Shown: piece by piece, positions 8,658-16,957 of the stretch | How positions within the stretch are numbered: the first letter of the stretch is position 1 | Layout of the letters: each line of letters starts with the position of its first letter | Assembly (NCBI RefSeq): GCF_004343195.1 | Contig: NZ_SMCR01000003.1 | Span: forward strand, 481,475 to 545,474 | Direction: 5' to 3' | Source of the DNA: Biostraticola tofi | GTDB taxonomy: Bacteria > Pseudomonadota > Gammaproteobacteria > Enterobacterales > Enterobacteriaceae | Length of the DNA: 64,000 nucleotides | Made by a program: the position numbers and the translations under genes | Notes under the pieces: generated by a model | What the model was told of the DNA's origin: nothing | Database searches by the model: none | The model's input: the letters and a program-made list of their open reading frames with translations, nothing else

Positions 8658-9818
8658 ATGTCCACACTGCAAGGCACTGATCGTATTTTAACCACCCACG
8701 TCGGCAGTCTTCCCCGTCCGGTGAAATTGCTCGACCTGATGAAACTGAATATCGAAGGCGCGCAAAACCAGGCTGAACTGGAAAACTGCATTCAGCAAGC
8801 CGTTATCGAGTCCGTTGCGCAGCAGGTCGAAGACGGCATCGATATCGTCACTGACGGCGAACAGTCCAAAGTCGGTTTCTTTGCTTATGTTCGTGACCGC
8901 ATGAGCGGATTTTCACCCCGTCCAGGACAGGGCTATGCCGCCTTCGATGCGGAAGTCAACGCTTTCCCGGAGTACTACCAACACTATTTTGGCGAGGCGA
9001 TGCTCGGTGGCAATCTGGTTCCTTTTGTACCGGTTGCCTGTACCGGCCCGATCGCCTATCACGGCGTTGCGCAACTACAGCGTGACCTGGATAATCTGAA
9101 GATTGCCATGGGTAAAGCGTCGGCCCATTCGGCCTTTATCCCTTCAGTTGCGCCTACCGGCGTCGGCAGTAATGAGTTTTATGCCAGCGAAGGCGACTAT
9201 CTGGCCGCGGTGGCTGAGGCATTGCGTGTCGAGTACAAAGCGGTAATTGACGCCGGCTTCAGCCTGCAGATTGATGACCCGTTCCTGCCCGATCTGTTTG
9301 CCGATCCTACGCTGGATAACCGCGCTATTCATCGCAAAGCCGGGGAGTATGTGGAGATCCTGAATCATGCGCTGAGAGGGTTGCCGCAAGAAAAAATCCG
9401 TTACCATACCTGTTACAGTATCAATGAAGGTCCGCGTATTCATGATGTGCCGTTTGTCGAGTTCGTGCGCTATATGCTGAATATTAATGCGGCGGATTAT
9501 TCCTTCGAAGCTGGCAACGTTCGCCATGAGCATGAATACCATTTGTGGGAAGACATCAAGCTGCCGGCCGGCAAGCGGTTGATTCCGGGTGTGATCTGCC
9601 ATGCCAGCAATACGGTTGAACATCCGGAGCTGATTGCCGAGCGGCTGGTTCGCTTTGCCGAACGAGTGGGACGTGAGAATGTGCTTGCCGGCGCTGACTG
9701 CGGCTTCTCATCCCAGGCCACCTACCGCACCGAAGTGCATCCGACGGTAATCCGTGAAAAATTTCGCGCCATGCGCGCCGGCGCTGAGCTTGCCAGTAAA
9801 AAACTCTGGAATAAATAA
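8658..9818 (+). CDS. MetE C-terminal-like zinc methyltransferase (YxjG/cobalamin-independent methionine synthase II family)
   Basis: About 386 residues matching only the catalytic C-terminal barrel of cobalamin-independent methionine synthase. It begins TTHVGSLPRP, as single-domain family members do. Likely zinc ligands are the His and Cys of IRYHTCYS and the Cys of LAGADCGF, with DPFLPDLF as the conserved acidic loop. It may transfer a methyl or related thiol group; the real substrate cannot be assigned. ATG 8658 follows GAAGG at good spacing (ATG 8655 is adjacent). It is a lone gene between yicN, which is divergent, and lhr. A second, different member of this superfamily lies at 36777-37808. 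Confidence 0.85.
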   Translation: MSTLQGTDRILTTHVGSLPRPVKLLDLMKLNIEGAQNQAELENCIQQAVIESVAQQVEDGIDIVTDGEQSKVGFFAYVRDRMSGFSPRPGQGYAAFDAEVNAFPEYYQHYFGEAMLGGNLVPFVPVACTGPIAYHGVAQLQRDLDNLKIAMGKASAHSAFIPSVAPTGVGSNEFYASEGDYLAAVAEALRVEYKAVIDAGFSLQIDDPFLPDLFADPTLDNRAIHRKAGEYVEILNHALRGLPQEKIRYHTCYSINEGPRIHDVPFVEFVRYMLNINAADYSFEAGNVRHEHEYHLWEDIKLPAGKRLIPGVICHASNTVEHPELIAERLVRFAERVGRENVLAGADCGFSSQATYRTEVHPTVIREKFRAMRAGAELASKKLWNK

Positions 9819-10143
9819 GCTTGCCAGACCCTGACCGGCCCACGCGTAGGGGATTTCATGCGAAGGCCGGCCCTGCGCCGGGGCGGATGTTTTACCTATT
9901 GCAAGCGACGGCCTGCCTTCTACCGGCGATCACATTTCTGCCAGCCTGGGGAATCGGCATTTAGCGGCCTGGGCGACCACCGCCGGTTATCAGGGGCGAG
10001 CTCTGACGGCGTTCTGCCTGTCCCTGCCAACTGAGCGATGATCCCGTTCCTGCCTGCCCCGCTGCAACCGTCTGGCGACATTAGTGCTAAGCTTATATGC
10101 AATGACCCTGCCTGCACTTTTTCACTTTCAGGCTGACTAAGCG
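9819..10143. other. Non-coding gap before lhr; nothing convincing seen
   Basis: A 325-base GC-rich stretch between two genes on the same strand. I see short GGCC-rich inverted pieces around 9835-9885 but no T-run, tRNA-like fold, or open frame with a ribosome site. The lhr promoter presumably lies near its 3' end. Confidence 0.5.
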
Positions 10144-13100
10144 ATGCCCCAGAATAAAAAAAACGCGACGCCGTTAAGCCGCTTTCAGCCGGCGACCCGC
10201 CAGTGGTTCGCCAAGGCCTTTAGCCAGCCAACGCCCGCTCAGCAGGAGGCCTGGTCGGCAATCAGCGCCGGTGACTGCACATTGGTTATCGCGCCTACCG
10301 GTTCCGGCAAGACGCTGGCGGCTTTTCTGCACGCCATCGACCAACTGTTCGAGGAGCGCGAACGCCAGCCCGAGCGTCAGAAGCACACGGCCACTCGGGT
10401 GGTGTATATCTCGCCGATCAAAGCGCTGGGCACTGATGTCAGACGCAATCTAAGCCTACCGCTGGAGGGTGTTAACGCCGTGCGCGGTAAACGGGGCGAT
10501 CCGCCGGTGGAACTGACGGTCGGGATGCGCACCGGTGATACGCCGGTGGCCGAGCGCGCCCGACTGCTGCGGCGCCCACCGGATATCCTGATTACTACCC
10601 CGGAGTCGCTGTATCTGATGCTGACCTCCAAGGCGCGGGAAACATTGCGCGGCGTGACCACGGTGATAGTCGATGAAATCCATGCGGTAGCCGGCACCAA
10701 GCGGGGTTCGCACCTGGCCTTGAGCCTGGAGCGGCTGGATGCGCTGTTGCCCGCGCCGGCGCAGCGTATCGGCTTGTCGGCGACAGTGCGACCGGCAGCA
10801 GATGTGGCTCGCTTCTTGGGCGGTGCGCAGCCGGTTACGCTGGTCAATCCGCCATCACATCGGCCGCTTGATATTCACATCGTGGTACCGGTGGTCGACA
10901 TGACCGATATTCCGGCGCGCGATGACGGTCCGCCGGAGACCAGATCCTCTGGGCGGGCCGGCTCTATCTGGCCTCACGTCGAGGCCAGTATCCTTGATGA
11001 AATCCTTCGCTGCCGCTCCACTATCGTATTTACCAATTCCCGCGGGTTGGCTGAAAAGCTGACCGCCCGGCTGAATGAAGGCTATAGCCGGCGCAGCGAG
11101 GCAGGGCAGCAAGATCAACCGGAGGCGGAGCATTATCTCTCCAACTCGGGCGGCACTGGCAAACGTGCCAGCGGCGAGCTGCCAACCTTGGCCCGTTCCC
11201 ATCATGGCTCGGTATCCAAAGAGCAGCGGGCGCAGATCGAGGCGGCGCTCAAATCCGGCGAACTGCGTTGCGTGGTGGCCACCTCAAGCCTGGAACTGGG
11301 TATCGATATGGGCCTGGTCGATAACGTCATTCAGGTAGGGGCACCGCCTTCTGTGGCCAGTGCGCTGCAGCGTGTCGGCCGAGCCGGCCATCAGGTCGGC
11401 GGCAGATCAACCGGGGTGTTTTTTCCCCGTACCCGCTTTGATTTGATTGAAACCACCGTCACGGTAGAGCGCATGCTGGCCGCAAAGCTGGAAGCGATTG
11501 CCATACCGCGAAACCCACTCGATGTACTGGCGCAGCATACCGTCGCCGCCGTCGCCATGGAGCCGCTGGATATTGAGCAATGGTTTGACCGGGTAAGGCG
11601 GGCCGAACCGTTTCGCGCTTTACCGCGCAGCGCCTTCGACGCCACACTGGACATGCTGTCCGGCCGCTATCCCTCCGAAGCCTTCAGCGAGTTTCGGCCA
11701 CGCCTGTTATGGGATCGCGACAGCGGCCTGCTGACGGCGCGTCCTGGCGCCCAGCAACTGTCGGTCACCAGCGGCGGCACTATCCCGGACCGGGGTATGT
11801 ACAGTGTCGTGCTGCCGGAAGGCGATGAACAGCGCGGCGCTCGTCGGGTAGGGGAGCTGGATGAAGAGATGGTGTATGAGTCCAGGGTCAACGACGTGAT
11901 TACGCTGGGCGCCAGCTCTTGGCGGATCCAGCAAATCACTCATGACCAGGTGGTAGTGGTACCCGCACCGGGCCGCTCAGCCCGACTGCCGTTCTGGCAC
12001 GGTGAAAAGCTGGGCCGACCGGCCGAACTGGGACAGGCTATCGGGGCTTTTATCGGCGAAATCGATAAAGCACTTCCTCAGCGGGGACAACCGCTGGCTG
12101 ATGACAGCCCCATGGCTGCCAGGCTCAGGATCGCCGGCCTTAACCCTGACGCCTGCAATAATCTGCTGGACCTGGTGGTCGAGCAGCGAGAGTCTACCGG
12201 CGCGGTTCCCACTGACCAGACCCTGGTGATTGAGCGCTGCCGGGATGAAAGCGGCGACTGGCGAGTGATGTTACATTCACCCTATGGGCAACGGGTACAT
12301 GCCCCCTGGGGGCTGGCGATCGCTGCCCGCGTCCGCCAGCGTTGGCATATCGACCCGACGGTGGTCGCCAGCGATGACGGCATCATCATTCGCCTGCCTG
12401 ACGCCGCCGGTCGCCTTCCCGGCGCCGAGCTGTTTGTGTTCGATAGCCACGGCATGCTGCAGATCATTACCGATGCCGTCGGACAATCGGCGCTGTTTGC
12501 CGCTCGTTTTCGCGAATGTGCGGCGCGCGCTTTACTGCTGCCGCGTCAACGGCCAGGGAAACGTTCTCCGCTATGGCAGCAGCGTCTGCGCGCCAGCCAA
12601 TTATTGGATATTGCCCGCGAACACCATGATTTTCCTTTGATTATCGAGACCGCCAGAGAATGTCTGCAAGATGTTTATGATTTGAACGCCCTGCAGTCGC
12701 TGATGCAGCGGCTACATGCAGGCTCAGTCCAACTGCGCGAGGTAACGACTGAGACGCCTTCGCCGTTTGCCGCTAATCTGCTGTTCGGCTATGTCATAGA
12801 ATTGATGTATCAGGGCGACGTGCCGGTGGCCGAGCACCGGGCGTCGATGCTGCAGCTCGACAGCGGTTTACTGGGCGAACTGCTGGGGCAGGTAGAACTG
12901 GGCGAGTTGGTTGAGCCGGGCGTGGTGGCGCAGGTAGAGCAAGAACTGCAACGCACCGCCAAGACGCGCCAGGCCAGGGGCCTGGAAGGGCTAGTCGATT
13001 TACTGCGTGAACTGGGACCCCTCAATGCCGCGGAGATTGCCGCCCGTATGGCCGATACGGCGTCAGGGGACGCTCTGGCTCAACTGGAAGCCGCGCGGCG

Positions 13101-14907
13101 TATTATTCAGCTACGCATCGCCGGTGAACCCCGCTGGGCCAGTATCGAAGACGCCGCTCGATTGCGCGATGCGCTGGGCTGTCGTCTGCCCCCGGCTATC
13201 CCGAGGGATTTTCTGCAATCGGTGCATGCGCCGCTGCGCGACCTGCTCAGTCGTTATGCGCGTACCCATGGCCCGTTTACCCCGGCCCAGATGGCGGCGC
13301 GGTTCGGTCTGGGCATTGCGATAGTCAACGAGCAGATCGGACAACTGCGCAGTACCGGCCAGCTGATTCCCTGCAACGTTGCTGGGAAAACGCGCCAAGA
13401 TGCTGCGCCGGACCCATCAGCTGAACACATCGAGCCCGGCGAAAGTGCGCCGCAGTGGGTCTGGGATGGCGTATTCCGTCGCCTGCGGGCACGTTCACTG
13501 CAGGCGGCCCGCGAGGCTACTCAACCGGTACCGCGGGCGGCGTATGTGCAACTGATCCTTGAACGCCAGGGGGTGTTGTTCGACGCCGGCGTGGCGCCGA
13601 AAGGCAGTGAGCCGGACGCGGCCAAAGGCGCATTCGAAGGTGTCCCGGGGCTGGCGCGGGTCATTGAATTGCTGGCGGGTGTGGCATTGCCGGCGTCGCT
13701 TTGGGAGAGCCAGGTGTTGCCGGCCAGGGTGCAGGACTACCGGCCGGCGATGCTGGATGAACTGATGGCTGCTGGTCAGGTCATGTGGGCAGGCCATGAA
13801 GCGTCCGGCGATAATGACGGGCTGATATCCTTGCATCTGCGGGACAATGCCGGTGCCACCTTGCCGCTGGCGACAGCGGATCCCGGCGCCGGGTCCCTGT
13901 CCCCCCTGCAGCAGGCAATTCTCAGTGTACTGGCCGATGGTGGCGCGTACTTTGTGCCGCAGCTGGCGCAGCTTGCCCAGGCCCGCCTGGCGGGAGACGA
14001 TACCGGGCTCTCCGCAGCGGCCAGCGATCCGGCTGATGTTGCCCAGGCTCTGTGGGATCTGGCCTGGCACGGGCAAGTCACCAGTGACACCTGGTCGCCG
14101 CTGCGCCTGCTTACCGGCTCACGGCCGCCAGTGCGCTCGCGGCCGTCCCGTCCCCAGCGGCATCGACGTCAGGTGGCGGGATGGGTGCCGGTCTGGCAAC
14201 CGGCCAAGCCCCAGCCGGCGAGCAGTATCCGCTCGGGCGAGGCGGCGCAGGCCGGCCGCTGGGCATTGCTCAGCGGGGCGCCGGTCAATCCGACGCTCAG
14301 GGCGGTTATCCAGACTGAGAACCTGTTTGACCGCTATGGGGTGATCAGTCGAGGTGTCGCAATCGCTGAACAACTGCCGGGGGGATTTCCGGCCTTGCAA
14401 CCGGTACTGCGCCAGATGGAACAGGCGGGCCGGGTGCTGCGCGGGCGATTTATCACCCATCTCGGGGCTGCGCAGTTTGCCGATAAAGAGTGCATTGAAC
14501 GTCTGCGTGAGCTTGCCCAGCAAAGCTCTGCAGAACCGGTAGCGCTTGCCGCCGCTGATCCGGCCAATGCGTTCGGCTGGCTGCTGCCGTGGCCCGCCCA
14601 CCCTTCAGGCATACGACCCGCCCGCCGTGCCGGTGCCCTGGTGGTTATTTGCCAGGGTAGGCTGAGCGGTTATCTGGCGCAAAGCGGTCGGCAGTTGCTG
14701 ACTTTTTTTGAGAAGCAAGCTGACGTTGACGCCGATCGGCATGCCCAGCTGCTGGCGGCATTGACCGCCGCGTTAAAACGCGAGCAGCGGCGAGGGTTTA
14801 CGCTGGAGTCCATCGACGGACAATCGGCCCAGGCCAGTCCGCTGGCCAAAGCCTTGCCGGCAGCAGGCTTTTCACGGGTGCCGCAGGGCTATGCCTGGTA
14901 TGGATAA
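10144..14907 (+). CDS. lhr: ATP-dependent helicase Lhr (large helicase-related protein)
   Basis: A 1587-residue superfamily 2 helicase, close to the length of the long Lhr of gammaproteobacteria. Walker A is APTGSGKT at about residues 50-57, the DExH box is DEIH at 177-180, SATVR is motif III, and SSLELGIDMG with QRVGRAGHQVGG forms motifs V and VI. The first ~850 residues form the helicase core plus winged-helix and Lhr-specific domains. The remaining ~700 residues form the C-terminal domain found only in the long form. By family knowledge it translocates 3'-5' on single-stranded DNA and unwinds RNA:DNA hybrids, with links to DNA repair. The frame is intact and the gene stands alone. Confidence 0.95.
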   Translation: MPQNKKNATPLSRFQPATRQWFAKAFSQPTPAQQEAWSAISAGDCTLVIAPTGSGKTLAAFLHAIDQLFEERERQPERQKHTATRVVYISPIKALGTDVRRNLSLPLEGVNAVRGKRGDPPVELTVGMRTGDTPVAERARLLRRPPDILITTPESLYLMLTSKARETLRGVTTVIVDEIHAVAGTKRGSHLALSLERLDALLPAPAQRIGLSATVRPAADVARFLGGAQPVTLVNPPSHRPLDIHIVVPVVDMTDIPARDDGPPETRSSGRAGSIWPHVEASILDEILRCRSTIVFTNSRGLAEKLTARLNEGYSRRSEAGQQDQPEAEHYLSNSGGTGKRASGELPTLARSHHGSVSKEQRAQIEAALKSGELRCVVATSSLELGIDMGLVDNVIQVGAPPSVASALQRVGRAGHQVGGRSTGVFFPRTRFDLIETTVTVERMLAAKLEAIAIPRNPLDVLAQHTVAAVAMEPLDIEQWFDRVRRAEPFRALPRSAFDATLDMLSGRYPSEAFSEFRPRLLWDRDSGLLTARPGAQQLSVTSGGTIPDRGMYSVVLPEGDEQRGARRVGELDEEMVYESRVNDVITLGASSWRIQQITHDQVVVVPAPGRSARLPFWHGEKLGRPAELGQAIGAFIGEIDKALPQRGQPLADDSPMAARLRIAGLNPDACNNLLDLVVEQRESTGAVPTDQTLVIERCRDESGDWRVMLHSPYGQRVHAPWGLAIAARVRQRWHIDPTVVASDDGIIIRLPDAAGRLPGAELFVFDSHGMLQIITDAVGQSALFAARFRECAARALLLPRQRPGKRSPLWQQRLRASQLLDIAREHHDFPLIIETARECLQDVYDLNALQSLMQRLHAGSVQLREVTTETPSPFAANLLFGYVIELMYQGDVPVAEHRASMLQLDSGLLGELLGQVELGELVEPGVVAQVEQELQRTAKTRQARGLEGLVDLLRELGPLNAAEIAARMADTASGDALAQLEAARRIIQLRIAGEPRWASIEDAARLRDALGCRLPPAIPRDFLQSVHAPLRDLLSRYARTHGPFTPAQMAARFGLGIAIVNEQIGQLRSTGQLIPCNVAGKTRQDAAPDPSAEHIEPGESAPQWVWDGVFRRLRARSLQAAREATQPVPRAAYVQLILERQGVLFDAGVAPKGSEPDAAKGAFEGVPGLARVIELLAGVALPASLWESQVLPARVQDYRPAMLDELMAAGQVMWAGHEASGDNDGLISLHLRDNAGATLPLATADPGAGSLSPLQQAILSVLADGGAYFVPQLAQLAQARLAGDDTGLSAAASDPADVAQALWDLAWHGQVTSDTWSPLRLLTGSRPPVRSRPSRPQRHRRQVAGWVPVWQPAKPQPASSIRSGEAAQAGRWALLSGAPVNPTLRAVIQTENLFDRYGVISRGVAIAEQLPGGFPALQPVLRQMEQAGRVLRGRFITHLGAAQFADKECIERLRELAQQSSAEPVALAAADPANAFGWLLPWPAHPSGIRPARRAGALVVICQGRLSGYLAQSGRQLLTFFEKQADVDADRHAQLLAALTAALKREQRRGFTLESIDGQSAQASPLAKALPAAGFSRVPQGYAWYG

Positions 14908-15169
14908 GCCGCCGTTCTCGACAGGTTGCCGGCATCAATCGCAGTGCATTTCCCTTTAACGGCGCGTCTGAACTGCTTTCGATCGGCAGTGCTTCAATCG
15001 CATGGAGCGGGCGGCACAATGGTCAGGCTGCTCCTGGCGGCCGATGATTTCTGGTGCCGGCCATGACAGTTGCTACCTCTGCCAGATTGCACCTGCCCAT
15101 GAACGGCCGAAAAATGGTCTATGATTGTTCTTCATAATTGAGCGCTTTTGGATTAAAAGAGGCTAATGA

Positions 15170-16957
15170 ATGGAGTCCAGATCATTTTCTAAAAGTTGGG
15201 GTGCGGAATACCTGGCTGCCGGGACCGTACGCTTTCGCCTTTGGGCGACCGGACAGGCGCGGGTGACGCTGCGCCTTGCCGGCGAAGATCATGCGATGAC
15301 GCCGAGCGGCGACGGCTGGTTCGAATTGCTGGTCACTGGCGTGTCACCGGGCGCCGAATACCAGTTTGTACTGGCCGACGGCACCGCGGTACCGGATCCA
15401 GCCTCCCGCGCCCAGAAGGCCGCTGTCAACGGTCCCTCGCTGGTTATCGATCCTGGCCGCTATCAATGGCGCAACACCGATTGGTCTGGACGCCGGTGGG
15501 AACAATCCGTGGTTTACGAGATGCATATCGGCACCTTTACCCCTGAGGGAACTTTCCAGGCGGCGATGGCCAAACTGCCGTATCTGGCCGAACTCGGTAT
15601 TACCATGGTCGAGATATTGCCGCTGTCGCAATTCGGCGGCAATCGTGGCTGGGGTTATGATGGCGTGCTGCTTTACGCGCCGCATTCCGCCTATGGTACG
15701 CCGGACGATTTCAAAGCATTGGTCGATACTGCCCACGGGCACGGCATCTCGGTGGTGCTGGATATCGTACTCAACCATTTTGGCCCGGAAGGCAATTATC
15801 TGCCACTGCTGGCGCCGGACTTCTTTCATAAAGATCGGATGACCCCATGGGGGGCCGGGATCGCCTATGACGTCGATGCCGCCCGCCGCTATATGCTGGA
15901 GGCGCCGCTCTACTGGCTGGAGGAATACAACCTTGACGGACTGCGCTTCGATGCCATCGACCAAATTGTCGATGATGCCGACCAGCACCTGCTGGTGGCT
16001 ATTGCCGAACGCATTCGCGCCCGGATAACCGAGCGGCCGATTCATCTGACCACTGAGGACAGCCGCAACATCATTTTCCTGCACCCGCGCGCGGAAGATG
16101 GCTCTGCGCCGCTGTTCACCGGCGAATGGAACGACGATTTCCATAATGCGGTACATGTTTTCGCCACCGGCGAGAGCCATGGCTATTACCAGGACTTTGC
16201 CGAGCAGCCCGAACGTTTGGTGGCCAGGGTACTGGCGGAGGGGTTTGCCTATCAGGGCGACATTTCACCGCAGACCGGTAAACCGCGCGGCGTCAAAAGC
16301 ACCGGCCAGCCGCCGGTCGCCTTTGTTGATTTTATCCAGAACCACGATCAGATCGGCAATCGCGCCCAGGGCGAGAGGCTTATCCAATTGGCGGGCGCTG
16401 ATTGTACCCGGGTGCTGTTCGCCACCTTGCTGCTCTCTCCGCACATTCCGCTGCTGTTTATGGGTGAGGAATATGGCGAGACTCAGCCGTTTCTGTTCTT
16501 TACCGATTTCCAGGGGGATCTGGCCAACGCGGTGCGAGAGGGACGGGCCAGGGAATTCGAGGGCCATGCCGGCCATGAGGGGGAAAGCGTGCCCGATCCG
16601 AATGCCCCCAGTACCTTTGAGCGGTCAAAACTTGACTGGAAAAAGCCTGACAGCACCCTCGGCCGGCAGTGGCTGGCGCTGACCCGAGAACTGCTGGCGC
16701 TGCGCCAAAAATACGTGGTGCCGCTGCTGGCCTCGCCAGGCAGTAGTGCCGGCCAGATAGTGAAGACCGCACCTGGCCTGGTTGCCGTCAGATGGACTTT
16801 CCCGGCAGGGATACTTTCACTGTCGCTCAATATTGGCGAACAAGACCAGCCGCTTACCGACCAGCCGGGCGAGACACTGTTTGCCTGGCCTGAAGGGACC
16901 GAACGCCTGGTGCCGAATTCCGTTATCGTCCGCCTTGCCCCAGGAGCCGCCAAGTGA
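15170..16957 (+). CDS. treZ: Malto-oligosyltrehalose trehalohydrolase TreZ (GH13)
   Basis: A 595-residue GH13 enzyme. The N-terminal domain (VRFRLWATGQARVTL) is the E-set/CBM48-like module. The barrel shows VVYEMHIGTFTPEGTF, the nucleophile Asp261 in GLRFDAID, the acid Glu296 in TTEDSRN, and Asp393 in QNHDQIGNR. It cleaves the alpha-1,4 bond next to the trehalose end of maltooligosyl-trehalose, releasing free trehalose. Its stop overlaps the GTG start of treY by 4 bases, so the two are coupled. The usual debranching partner (TreX/GlgX) is not in this window, so linear glucan must come from elsewhere. Confidence 0.93.
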   Translation: MESRSFSKSWGAEYLAAGTVRFRLWATGQARVTLRLAGEDHAMTPSGDGWFELLVTGVSPGAEYQFVLADGTAVPDPASRAQKAAVNGPSLVIDPGRYQWRNTDWSGRRWEQSVVYEMHIGTFTPEGTFQAAMAKLPYLAELGITMVEILPLSQFGGNRGWGYDGVLLYAPHSAYGTPDDFKALVDTAHGHGISVVLDIVLNHFGPEGNYLPLLAPDFFHKDRMTPWGAGIAYDVDAARRYMLEAPLYWLEEYNLDGLRFDAIDQIVDDADQHLLVAIAERIRARITERPIHLTTEDSRNIIFLHPRAEDGSAPLFTGEWNDDFHNAVHVFATGESHGYYQDFAEQPERLVARVLAEGFAYQGDISPQTGKPRGVKSTGQPPVAFVDFIQNHDQIGNRAQGERLIQLAGADCTRVLFATLLLSPHIPLLFMGEEYGETQPFLFFTDFQGDLANAVREGRAREFEGHAGHEGESVPDPNAPSTFERSKLDWKKPDSTLGRQWLALTRELLALRQKYVVPLLASPGSSAGQIVKTAPGLVAVRWTFPAGILSLSLNIGEQDQPLTDQPGETLFAWPEGTERLVPNSVIVRLAPGAAK